Source: Paracoccaceae bacterium
Lineage (GTDB): Bacteria > Pseudomonadota > Alphaproteobacteria > Rhodobacterales > Rhodobacteraceae
Length of the DNA stretch: 6,054 bases
Assembly (NCBI GenBank): GCA_026982255.1
Contig: JALSHL010000025.1
Coordinates: 1 to 6,054, forward strand
Direction of reading: 5' to 3'
Shown: one piece after another, positions 1 to 5,869 of the stretch
Layout: each line of letters starts with the position of its first letter
Position numbering within the stretch: position 1 is the first letter of the stretch
Notes under the pieces: model-generated
The model's database searches: none
Told to the model about the DNA's origin: nothing
Seen by the model: the letters and a program-made list of their open reading frames with translations, nothing else
Translations under genes and position numbers: made by a program

Positions 1-714
1 CTGGAATCACTTGATCCTGAGGTGCCGAAACTGATCGCCTTCGAGTCGATTTATTCGATGGACGGCGATTTCGGCCCGATCGAGGAGGTTTGCGATCTGG
101 CTGACGAGTTCAACGCCCTCACCTATATCGACGAGGTGCATGCGGTCGGCATGTATGGACCGCGCGGCGGCGGTGTTGCCGAACGCGACGGTCTGATGGA
201 CCGGATCGACATTATCAATGGCACGTTGGCCAAAGCCTATGGCGTCATGGGGGGATATATTGCAACAACGACAAAGATGGCCGACGCGGTGCGGTCCTAC
301 GCACCCGGGTTCATTTTCACGACGTCGCTGCCGCCCGCGATTGCTGCGGGTGCCGCGGCCTCGGTGCGCTATCTGAAAGAGCATCAGGAACTACGCGATC
401 AGCAACAGGAAGCCGCCAGAGTATTGAAAATGCGCCTGAAATCGCTAGGGCTGCCGGTGATGGAGAGCGACAGCCACATCGTGCCCGTGTTGGTTGGCGA
501 TCCGGTAAAATGCAAGCGGCTGTCGGACCGGTTGCTGGAAGAATCGGGAATTTACGTCCAGCCCATCAACTATCCGACTGTGCCGCGCGGGACGGAACGG
601 CTGCGGTTTACGCCCTCGCCGGTGCATGATGCGGAGACGATGGACCATCTGGTGAAATCGATGGATTCCCTCTGGCAGCATTGTGAACTGGCGCGGTTGC
701 CGATGACCGGCTAG
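1..714 (+). CDS. hemA: 5-aminolevulinate synthase, C-terminal part (5' truncated by window)
   Basis: This PLP enzyme condenses glycine with succinyl-CoA to 5-aminolevulinate in the cytoplasm, the first step of heme and tetrapyrrole synthesis by the Shemin (C4) route. The frame is open from base 1, so the 237 codons seen are the C-terminal portion. The motif IDEVHAVGMYG holds the Asp (codon at 130-132) expected to contact the pyridine nitrogen. The motif GTLAKAYGVMGGY holds the Schiff-base Lys (codon at 232-234). These two residues are 34 apart, the same as D214 and K248 of the Rhodobacter capsulatus enzyme, which implies about 170 missing residues and a usual total near 405. Later segments FTTSLPPAIAAGAA and ERLRFTPSP (with a substrate-carboxylate Arg) are also typical. 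The internal GTG at 22 is not a real start. 2-amino-3-ketobutyrate CoA ligase is a relative, but the YGVMGGY context favours ALAS. The promoter and any oxygen-responsive control lie outside the window. Confidence 0.96.
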   Translation: MESLDPEVPKLIAFESIYSMDGDFGPIEEVCDLADEFNALTYIDEVHAVGMYGPRGGGVAERDGLMDRIDIINGTLAKAYGVMGGYIATTTKMADAVRSYAPGFIFTTSLPPAIAAGAAASVRYLKEHQELRDQQQEAARVLKMRLKSLGLPVMESDSHIVPVLVGDPVKCKRLSDRLLEESGIYVQPINYPTVPRGTERLRFTPSPVHDAETMDHLVKSMDSLWQHCELARLPMTG

Positions 715-732
715 CCAGCCGGTGGCGGTAAT

Positions 733-763
733 TTGCCAGCCTGTAAACGGCGGGCAAGTTTTT
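733..763 (+). terminator. Probable intrinsic terminator of hemA
   Basis: The stem TTGCC (733-737) pairs with GGCAA (753-757). After an A/G mismatch it continues as GCC (739-741) with GGC (749-751), closing a 7-nt loop TGTAAAC. A run of five T follows at 759-763. It starts 18 nt past the hemA stop codon, the usual place for a Rho-independent terminator. A second hairpin, CCGGCT/AGCCGG (707-712 with 717-722), overlaps the hemA stop but has no T tract. The stem is interrupted and only moderately stable, so termination may be partial. Confidence 0.6.
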
Positions 764-770
764 ATGCACA
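762..770 (+). promoter_or_regulatory. DnaA-box-like 9-mer
   Basis: The sequence TTATGCACA matches the TTATNCACA form of the DnaA box exactly. It overlaps the T tract of the hemA terminator and lies in an AT-rich gap upstream of the rodZ-like gene. Only one copy was found in the window, so it is not an origin. A chance match somewhere in 6 kb is quite possible. Any role in DnaA control of the downstream gene is speculation. Confidence 0.2.
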
Positions 771-775
771 AATCG

Positions 776-790
776 TTAAAAAGATGTTAC
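776..790 (+). promoter_or_regulatory. CtrA-box-like motif
   Basis: TTAA (776-779) is followed by 7 nt and TTAC (787-790), a 7-of-8 match to the alphaproteobacterial CtrA consensus TTAA-N7-TTAA. It lies about 90 nt upstream of the rodZ-like start, in the region where its promoter should be. The local sequence is AT-rich, which raises the rate of chance matches. Binding is inferred only from the motif. Confidence 0.22.
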
Positions 791-810
791 AAATCCGCGT
801 GGGGGCAGGG

Positions 811-825
811 ACTACCGCTTGTAGT
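811..825. repeat. Small perfect inverted repeat upstream of the rodZ-like gene
   Basis: ACTAC (811-815) and GTAGT (821-825) form a perfect 5-bp inverted repeat around CGCTT, 52 nt before the rodZ-like start. It could be an operator half-site pair or a weak hairpin in the leader. No strong sigma-70 promoter was found in this gap. The nearest pair, TTGTAG (819-824) and TAAAAG (841-846) with a 16-nt spacer, is poor in the -35 element. Confidence 0.25.
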
Positions 826-876
826 TTTATGCCGATGGCGTAAAAGAAAACAAAACGCAGGATAAAAAGCGGATAA

Positions 877-2037
877 ATGGGCAGTTCTTCGGACAATATT
901 TCGCTGGGCGGTTTCGACTCTTTCGAGCAGAAACTCGGAGACGAGTTGCGCGGTGAGCGCGCGACCCTCGGGAAGTCGCTTCTGGATGTGCAGCGCGATT
1001 TGCGAATCAAGGCCGCGTATATCTCGGCCATTGAGAACTGCGATGTCTCCGTTTTCCCGAATTCCAGCTTTGTGGCCGGCTATGTGCGTTCCTATGCCCG
1101 ATACCTCGGGCTGGATCCTGAAGAGACATTTGCCCGCTTTTGCGACGAGGCGCGCTTCCAGAGCGCGGGTGCCGAACTGGGGGTTGCTGCCCGCAAGGCC
1201 CGTGGCGAGAATGATCGCGTGGCGGTCCAGTCGAATCCACAAGCCTGGGTGCCGTCCATGCCGGGCTTCGGCACTGCAGGCAATGGAGCTTCCGGTGTCG
1301 GTGTGGCCCTGAGTGCTGCCGGACCTTTGCTGGCATTGATGCTGGTTGTCGGCGGAATCGGTTATGGTGCCTGGGTATTGATACAGGATATCCAGCGGGT
1401 GGATTTTGCCCCCATCGAGGATACCCCGATGGTCGCCTTCGAGCCGTCAGGTCTGGGCGCGGAGACTCCGGGTGGAGACGGGCCTCTTGCCGCGTCCAGC
1501 GTTGATCTGGCCGCAGACCCGTCGTTGCTCTACAACCGGCGTGAACTGGACATCCCCGTAGTGCAGCCCCGTGACGGACCGATATTTTCCATCGATCCCG
1601 ATACCGACACGGCGGAGACGGTTATCGCCAGCGCGGAACCCGTTCCCGAGGTGGTGAGCGAAGGAGAGCCGAAAGTCAGCGAGACAATCCGGCCGCCCAG
1701 TATCAGTATCGTCGCCCAGAAAGAGGCGTGGGTGCGGGTCTACGAGGAAAACGGCACGATTATTTTCGAGAAGATCCTTGCGGCCGGCGAACAATACCGG
1801 CTGCCGGAAGATGCGCCCGCGGCTTATTTGCGGGCCGGCAATGCTACAGCCGTCTATGTGATGGTGGATGATGCGGCCTATGGTCCGGTTAGCACGACGC
1901 AGGCCGTGGTGCGGGATATTCCGCTGGCAGCGACCGATATTGCCGAGAAGATGGCTGCTGTCGACAATCCGTCGGTTGCCCTGCAGGTGGCAGCCGAAGC
2001 ATGGCGCGAGATGAACACGGCGCGGAATACCGAATAG
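877..2037 (+). CDS. rodZ: RodZ-like protein: N-terminal helix-turn-helix, one membrane segment, C-terminal DUF4115
   Basis: This looks like a bitopic inner-membrane protein of the RodZ type. In the family it links the MreB cytoskeleton to the cell-wall elongation machinery. Residues ~17-90 form an HTH_25/Xre-like domain (start LGDELRGERATLGKSLLDVQ, then ALP-type turn VFPNSSFVAGYVRSYARYLGLDP). A hydrophobic segment at ~143-168 (PLLALMLVVGGIGYGAWVLI) is followed by a Pro- and acid-rich linker (~175-272) expected in the periplasm. A beta-rich DUF4115 domain lies at ~277-347 (AWVRVYEENGTIIFEK). The 386 aa length is normal for the family. The start is well fixed because an in-frame TAA lies directly before ATG 877, although the ribosome site (AGCGGA, 868-873) is poor and close. 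It is followed by ispG, the same adjacency as rodZ-ispG in E. coli. A regulator role for the HTH domain cannot be excluded. The symbol rests on architecture and context rather than close identity. Confidence 0.82.
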   Translation: MGSSSDNISLGGFDSFEQKLGDELRGERATLGKSLLDVQRDLRIKAAYISAIENCDVSVFPNSSFVAGYVRSYARYLGLDPEETFARFCDEARFQSAGAELGVAARKARGENDRVAVQSNPQAWVPSMPGFGTAGNGASGVGVALSAAGPLLALMLVVGGIGYGAWVLIQDIQRVDFAPIEDTPMVAFEPSGLGAETPGGDGPLAASSVDLAADPSLLYNRRELDIPVVQPRDGPIFSIDPDTDTAETVIASAEPVPEVVSEGEPKVSETIRPPSISIVAQKEAWVRVYEENGTIIFEKILAAGEQYRLPEDAPAAYLRAGNATAVYVMVDDAAYGPVSTTQAVVRDIPLAATDIAEKMAAVDNPSVALQVAAEAWREMNTARNTE

Positions 2038-2038
2038 T

Positions 2039-2055
2039 GTCGCGCACGGCGTGAC
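2039..2055 (+). other. Stem-loop directly after the rodZ-like stop codon
   Basis: GTCGCGC (2039-2045) pairs with GCGTGAC (2049-2055) over 7 bp, with one G-T wobble and a 3-nt loop. It begins one base after the TAG stop. No T tract follows closely (the TTTTT at 2080-2084 is 24 nt away), so it is not a standard terminator. It could stabilise the rodZ message end or cause attenuation before ispG, or it may have no role. Confidence 0.3.
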
Positions 2056-2079
2056 AATCGGACCGCCGCGCAGTATCAC
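2051..2079 (+). promoter_or_regulatory. Candidate sigma-70 promoter for ispG
   Basis: GTGACA (2051-2056, 5 of 6 to TTGACA) and TATCAC (2074-2079, 4 of 6 to TATAAT) are separated by an ideal 17 nt. This predicts a transcript starting near 2086, about 26 nt before the ispG ATG. The -35 element overlaps the right arm of the stem-loop after rodZ. If real, the ispG-DUF1499-prfA-prmC group could be transcribed independently of rodZ. Confidence 0.33.
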
Positions 2080-2111
2080 TTTTTCCTGACCTTATTAACG
2101 CGGGATACCCT

Positions 2112-3218
2112 ATGTCGCATAATCCAATCCGTCCGTGGCGGGATATCGAACGCCGCAAGAGCCGTGTGATCCATGTGGGCGATGTGCCGGTGGGGGGCGA
2201 CAACCCGATCACCGTGCAGACGATGACCAACACGCTGACCTCGGATGCCGGGGCCACGATCAGGCAGGTGCTGGCCTGTGCCGAGGCGGGGGCCGACATC
2301 GTGCGGGTTTCCTGTCCGGATGTCGATTCAACAAAAGCCCTGAAAGAGATCGTGCGCGAAAGTCCCGTGCCGATCGTCGCCGACATCCATTTCCACTACA
2401 AACGCGGGATCGAGGCGGCCGAAGCCGGTGCCGCCTGTCTGCGCATCAACCCCGGCAACATCGGTTCTCCGGAGCGGGTGCGCGAGGTGGTGCAGGCCGC
2501 CAAGGACAACGGCTGTTCCATTCGCATCGGTGTCAACGCCGGTTCGCTGGAGAAACATCTGCTGGACAAATATGGAGAGCCGTGCCCCGAGGCGATGATC
2601 GAGAGTGGGCTGGAGCATATCCGTATTCTGGAGGACAATGATTTTCAGGAATACAAGATTTCGGTGAAAGCATCGGATGTATTCATGTCGGCTGCGGCCT
2701 ATCAGGGGCTGGCCGAGGCGACCGACGCGCCGATCCATCTGGGTATTACCGAGGCGGGAGGGCTGACCTCCGGCACCGTGAAATCCGCGATCGGGCTGGG
2801 GAACCTGTTGTGGATGGGCATTGGCGATACCTTGCGGGTCTCGTTGTCGGCCGATCCGGTCGAGGAAGTGAAAGCGGGGTTCGAAATCCTCAAGGCACTG
2901 GGGTTGCGCCATCGCGGAGTGAATATCATTTCCTGCCCCTCCTGTGCGCGGCAGGGGTTCGACGTAATCAAGGTGGTGTCGGAGCTGGAAAACCGTCTGG
3001 CCCACATCCACACACCGATCAGCCTGTCGATTATAGGTTGTGTGGTGAACGGTCCCGGAGAGGCGCTGATGACCGACGTCGGATTTACCGGTGGCGGTGC
3101 GGGCTCGGGTATGGTCTACTTGGCTGGAAAACAGGATCACAAACTGGACAATGACGATATGATTAACCATATTGTCGAAATGGTCGAGAGCCGCGCGCGG
3201 GATCTGGAAGAACAATAG
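2112..3218 (+). CDS. ispG: 4-hydroxy-3-methylbut-2-enyl diphosphate synthase (IspG/GcpE)
   Basis: This cytoplasmic [4Fe-4S] enzyme of the MEP pathway reductively opens 2-C-methyl-D-erythritol 2,4-cyclodiphosphate to HMBPP, the precursor of IPP and DMAPP. Electrons come from flavodoxin or ferredoxin. The N-terminal TIM-barrel part shows VQTMTNTLTSDAGATI, ADIVRVSCPD, VADIHFHY and RINPGNIG. The C-terminal cluster domain has Cys275 and Cys278 in ISCPSCAR, Cys310 in IIGCVVNGPGEA, and Glu317 in the NGPGE motif. This matches the E. coli ligands C270, C273, C305 and E312 with a constant offset of 5. At 368 aa it is a normal compact bacterial form without the insert domain seen in plants. The start MSHNPIRPWR fits rhodobacterial homologues; a weak GCGGGA (2100-2105) precedes it. 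It lies 74 nt after the rodZ-like gene and 29 nt before the DUF1499 gene. Confidence 0.98.
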   Translation: MSHNPIRPWRDIERRKSRVIHVGDVPVGGDNPITVQTMTNTLTSDAGATIRQVLACAEAGADIVRVSCPDVDSTKALKEIVRESPVPIVADIHFHYKRGIEAAEAGAACLRINPGNIGSPERVREVVQAAKDNGCSIRIGVNAGSLEKHLLDKYGEPCPEAMIESGLEHIRILEDNDFQEYKISVKASDVFMSAAAYQGLAEATDAPIHLGITEAGGLTSGTVKSAIGLGNLLWMGIGDTLRVSLSADPVEEVKAGFEILKALGLRHRGVNIISCPSCARQGFDVIKVVSELENRLAHIHTPISLSIIGCVVNGPGEALMTDVGFTGGGAGSGMVYLAGKQDHKLDNDDMINHIVEMVESRARDLEEQ

Positions 3219-3247
3219 GGAACTGCACGAGCAGCAGGCGGGTATTC

Positions 3248-3736
3248 ATGGGCCGAATGGCAATTTTTCTGATATTTCTGACCCTTGCGGGTGTCGGTGC
3301 CGGTTTTTATTACGTCAGCACGGTGGAAAGCGACCCGGCCGAATGGCATGTGGATCCGTTGACGGCCCCCACGCCGGTCAAACCGCATAGTTTCCGCATG
3401 GCGCCGCCGGGGCTGACCGACGAGGTCGTGGACATGCCCTCGCCGGTCTACGGGGCCAATCCGACACTGATGGCCAAGGCTTTTGACGATTTCGTGCTGG
3501 CCCAGAACAAGACCAAGCGTATTGCTGGCTCTCCCGAAGAGGGTTGGATGACTTATGTGCAACGTTCGCCGCGCTGGAATTTTCCGGACTATATTTCGGT
3601 AAAATTCATCGATCTGAACGGCGGCAGGTCCACGATTGCGGTGTTTTCGCGCTCGCGTTTCGGTTATAGCGATATGGGTGTGAACGAGGAACGTGTGAAA
3701 ACCTGGGTGAAAACCCTGCAGTCCTTCGAAGAATAG
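3248..3736 (+). CDS. DUF1499 family protein with N-terminal membrane anchor
   Basis: The function is unknown. Residues 4-23 (MAIFLIFLTLAGVGAGFYYV) form a hydrophobic signal anchor or uncleaved signal peptide, with no lipobox cysteine. The rest (~130 residues) is therefore expected in the periplasm. The C-terminal part carries the signature I assign to DUF1499: VFSRSRFGYSDMGVNEERV at ~132-150, preceded by an amphipathic helix (NPTLMAKAFDDFVLAQ, 71-86) and a probable strand pair (PDYISVKFIDLN). There are no cysteines and no obvious catalytic site. The start at ATG 3248 is supported by an AGGCGGG ribosome site (3237-3243) about 4 nt upstream; ATG 3257 is an alternative. Gaps of 29 nt to ispG and 27 nt to prfA suggest cotranscription, but do not reveal a function. 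Confidence 0.85.
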   Translation: MGRMAIFLIFLTLAGVGAGFYYVSTVESDPAEWHVDPLTAPTPVKPHSFRMAPPGLTDEVVDMPSPVYGANPTLMAKAFDDFVLAQNKTKRIAGSPEEGWMTYVQRSPRWNFPDYISVKFIDLNGGRSTIAVFSRSRFGYSDMGVNEERVKTWVKTLQSFEE

Positions 3737-3763
3737 CCGCGCTTTACCAATAGATCGTGAATC

Positions 3764-4819
3764 ATGATTGCACCTGACAAACTGGAACAAATCCGCCAAC
3801 GCTTCGCCTTTATCGAGGCAAAACTATCCGGCGGCGCCGATGCGGGCGAACTGGCCTCGCTCGGGCGTGAATATGCGGAGTTGAAGCCTGTGGTCGAGCA
3901 GATCGACGCCTATCAGGACTACCTTGCGACGATCGAGGAGGCCGAGGCGATGCTCGACGATCCCGAGATGCGCGATCTGGCCGAGGAAGAACTGAAAGAG
4001 GTGCGGGCCAGACTGCCGGAGGCCGAACGTGCGATCACGCTGGCCTTGCTGCCCAAGGACGAGGCCGACCACAAGCCGGCAATCATCGAGATACGCGCGG
4101 GAACCGGCGGCGACGAGGCGGCATTGTTTGCCGGCGATCTGTTGCGGATGTATCAGCGGTTTGCCGAGAACCGCGGCTGGAAATTCGAAATCGTCGAAGA
4201 ATCGCAAAGCGCGGTTGGCGGTTACAAGGAAGTCGTCGCCAATGTGAAAGGCGACGGGGTATTCGCTGTTCTGAAATACGAATCCGGCGTGCATCGGGTG
4301 CAGCGTGTGCCAACCACCGAGTCCGGCGGACGTATCCATACCTCTGCCGCGACTGTGGCGGTTCTGCCGGAAGCCGAGGATGTGGACATCGACATTCCGG
4401 CAAGCGACATCCGTATCGATACCATGCGGGCCTCGGGCGCGGGCGGGCAGCATGTGAACACCACCGACTCGGCTGTGCGCATCACCCATTTGCCGACGGG
4501 GATCGTAGTGACATCGTCGGAGAAGTCGCAGCATACCAACCGCGCCAAGGCGATGCAGGTATTGCGCACGCGGCTTTATGATCTGAAGCGGCAGGAACTC
4601 GACGACGCGCGTGATGCGACCCGCAAGGGGCAGGTCGGCTCGGGAGACCGCTCGGAACGCATACGCACCTATAATTTCCCGCAGGGACGGGTGACAGACC
4701 ACCGGATCAACCTGACGCTCTATAAGCTCGATCAGGTGATGCAGGGGGATCTGGACGAGTTTATCGAGGCATTGACCGCGGCCGATCAGGCCGAAAAACT
4801 GGCGGAGCTGGACCCATGA
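3764..4819 (+). CDS. prfA: Peptide chain release factor 1 (RF1)
   Basis: RF1 recognises UAA and UAG stop codons in the ribosomal A site and triggers hydrolysis of peptidyl-tRNA. A helical N-terminal domain (~1-95) precedes the central segment IEIRAGTGGDEAALFAGDLL (108-127). The stop-codon recognition tripeptide region is RVQRVPTTES, with the PxT motif at 183-185 reading PTT. The catalytic GGQ is at 227-229 in SGAGGQHVNTTDSAVRITH, followed by the basic RSERIRTYNFPQGRVTDHR region (297-314). At 351 aa it is slightly shorter than E. coli RF1 (360). The Pro-x-Thr motif separates it from RF2, which has SPF. An in-frame TGA at 3758-3760 makes ATG 3764 the first possible start, although no clear Shine-Dalgarno sequence precedes it. 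The stop overlaps the prmC start, as expected for an enzyme-substrate pair. Confidence 0.98.
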   Translation: MIAPDKLEQIRQRFAFIEAKLSGGADAGELASLGREYAELKPVVEQIDAYQDYLATIEEAEAMLDDPEMRDLAEEELKEVRARLPEAERAITLALLPKDEADHKPAIIEIRAGTGGDEAALFAGDLLRMYQRFAENRGWKFEIVEESQSAVGGYKEVVANVKGDGVFAVLKYESGVHRVQRVPTTESGGRIHTSAATVAVLPEAEDVDIDIPASDIRIDTMRASGAGGQHVNTTDSAVRITHLPTGIVVTSSEKSQHTNRAKAMQVLRTRLYDLKRQELDDARDATRKGQVGSGDRSERIRTYNFPQGRVTDHRINLTLYKLDQVMQGDLDEFIEALTAADQAEKLAELDP

Positions 4820-5655
4820 GTGTAACCGTTCGCGAGGCGCTGGCCACCGGCGCGATGTGGCTGAAGGATGCCGGAGTCGAGGGTGCGGAAAAGGACGTGC
4901 GCATCCTTCTGGCTAGTGCAATGGGGGTGGAGCCGTCCGAATTGTTGCTGAAGGACGATGAAGATGTTCACCCCGAACAGTTCCGCACCTACGACGGCTT
5001 TCTGGCCGCGCGCGAAAAATTCCAGCCGGTCAGCCAGATCATCGGCGGGCGCGAATTCTGGGGGCGCTGGTTCAAGGTCACGCGCGATGTGCTGGACCCG
5101 CGACCCGATACCGAGAGCCTGATCGAGAAGGCACTGGAGGGCGGCGCGCGGCAACGGGTGCTGGATATGGGCACCGGATCGGGCATACTGGCCGTAACGC
5201 TGGCGGCGGAGTGGCCGGAAGCACGGGTGATCGCCACCGATATCAGCACACCGGCATTGGAGATCGCGGCGGAAAACGCGCTGGAACACGGGGTGGCGGA
5301 GCGCATCCAGTTCGCCGAATCCGACTGGTTCGAACAGGTGGGCGGAACCTTCGACCTGATCGTTTGTAACCCGCCCTATATCTCGCTTGAGGAAATGGGG
5401 AGCCTGTCGCCGGATGTGCGCAACTGGGAGCCGTTTCTGGCGCTGACCCCCGGCGGTGACGGGCTGGAAGCCTATCGTATTATTGCAGCGGGGCTGGAAA
5501 ACTATCTGGACGAGGGCGGGCTGGCCTTGTTCGAAATCGGCCACCGGCAGGGCGAAGCGGTTTCGGAAATCTTCCGTGCGGCGGGTTTCGGTGCAGTAAC
5601 GGTTTCTAAAGATTTGAGCGGTCATGATAGAATCGTTGCGGTTGCGCGCGAATAG
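4816..5655 (+). CDS. prmC: Release factor glutamine N5-methyltransferase (PrmC/HemK)
   Basis: This SAM-dependent enzyme methylates the side-chain amide of the GGQ glutamine in release factors and so improves termination. An N-terminal helical domain (~1-75) binds the release factor. The family linker REFWGRWFKVTRDVLDPRPDTE follows at 79-100. The SAM-binding motif I is VLDMGTGSG at 115-123 (Asp117, Gly119, Gly121, Gly123), with acidic Asp142 ending the second strand (ATDIS). The catalytic NPPY is at 185-188 in DLIVCNPPYIS. The 279 aa length is typical. ATG 4816 shares the ATGA with the prfA stop and has GGCGGAG (4801-4807) 8 nt upstream inside prfA, so translation is probably coupled. The substrate glutamine is RF1 Gln229, encoded just upstream. 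The name HemK is historical; the enzyme is not a heme enzyme. Confidence 0.97.
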   Translation: MSVTVREALATGAMWLKDAGVEGAEKDVRILLASAMGVEPSELLLKDDEDVHPEQFRTYDGFLAAREKFQPVSQIIGGREFWGRWFKVTRDVLDPRPDTESLIEKALEGGARQRVLDMGTGSGILAVTLAAEWPEARVIATDISTPALEIAAENALEHGVAERIQFAESDWFEQVGGTFDLIVCNPPYISLEEMGSLSPDVRNWEPFLALTPGGDGLEAYRIIAAGLENYLDEGGLALFEIGHRQGEAVSEIFRAAGFGAVTVSKDLSGHDRIVAVARE

Positions 5656-5665
5656 GTGCGATTTT
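5645..5665 (+). terminator. Weak candidate terminator at the end of prmC
   Basis: CGCGC (5645-5649) pairs with GTGCG (5656-5660), with one G-T wobble, around a 6-nt loop that contains the prmC stop codon. ATTTT follows at 5661-5665. The 5-bp stem is short and the T run is only four, so this may be partial or not functional. No better terminator was seen between prmC and the next gene. Confidence 0.22.
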
Positions 5666-5699
5666 CGTCCGGAATGCCGTAATAGTTGACAGTTTTCGC

Positions 5700-5727
5700 T
5701 TGTTATTACCGGAGATCACCGTATAAA
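5700..5727 (+). promoter_or_regulatory. Candidate promoter for the DUF4167 gene
   Basis: TTGTTA (5700-5705, 4 of 6) and TATAAA (5722-5727, 5 of 6) have a 16-nt spacer and predict a transcript starting near 5734. A perfect TTGACA lies upstream at 5686-5691 but has no -10 hexamer at the right distance (30 nt to TATAAA). Transcription from here would give a leader of ~135 nt to the ATG at 5870, or ~20 nt to the in-frame ATG ATG at 5753. The 214-nt gap after prmC, unlike the tight spacing before it, supports a separate promoter here. Confidence 0.45.
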
Positions 5728-5869
5728 ATGCCCCATCGCCAGAGATTGAACCATGATGGCTCTCTCGTTGGATGGCGATAAGGTTGACCGGAAACCGGAA
5801 TTACCCAACAAGGACTGTCGCGCCAGAGTTGCGCATCCTATTTGCCCCTTAAACAAGAAGATCGAGAGT

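Noticed and set aside
707..722. Hairpin CCGGCT/AGCCGG over the hemA stop as the main terminator
   Set aside because: No T tract follows it. The downstream stem at 733-757 with five T is the better terminator.
1447..2079. Open frame of 210 codons on the minus strand opposite the rodZ-like C-terminal half
   Set aside because: It is a low-complexity, His/Arg/Gly-rich shadow with no domain. The linker of the rodZ-like protein is weakly constrained, so a long antisense frame there is unremarkable.
2328..3215. Long open frame of 295 codons on the minus strand opposite ispG
   Set aside because: It lies wholly antisense to a certain gene. Its His/Arg/Gln-rich composition is what the G/C-biased codons of ispG give in reverse, and it shows no recognisable domain.
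3824..4702. Open frame of 292 codons on the minus strand opposite prfA
   Set aside because: It is a mirror of the RF1 coding frame, with biased composition and no family motif.
4786..5625. Open frame of 279 codons on the minus strand opposite prmC
   Set aside because: It is antisense to prmC almost end to end and has no motif. The absence of stops follows from codon bias on the coding strand.
5686..5691. Perfect TTGACA as a -35 element
   Set aside because: No -10-like hexamer lies 16-18 nt downstream. The TATAAA is 30 nt away and pairs better with TTGTTA at 5700.
5671..5696. GGAAT followed by a T-rich segment as an ECF-sigma (EcfG-type) promoter
   Set aside because: The -35 is GGAAT rather than GGAAC and there is no CGTT at the required spacing.
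5789..5800. Tandem CCGGAA repeat as an operator
   Set aside because: Two copies of a 6-mer within a short stretch are likely by chance, and no third copy or partner site was seen.
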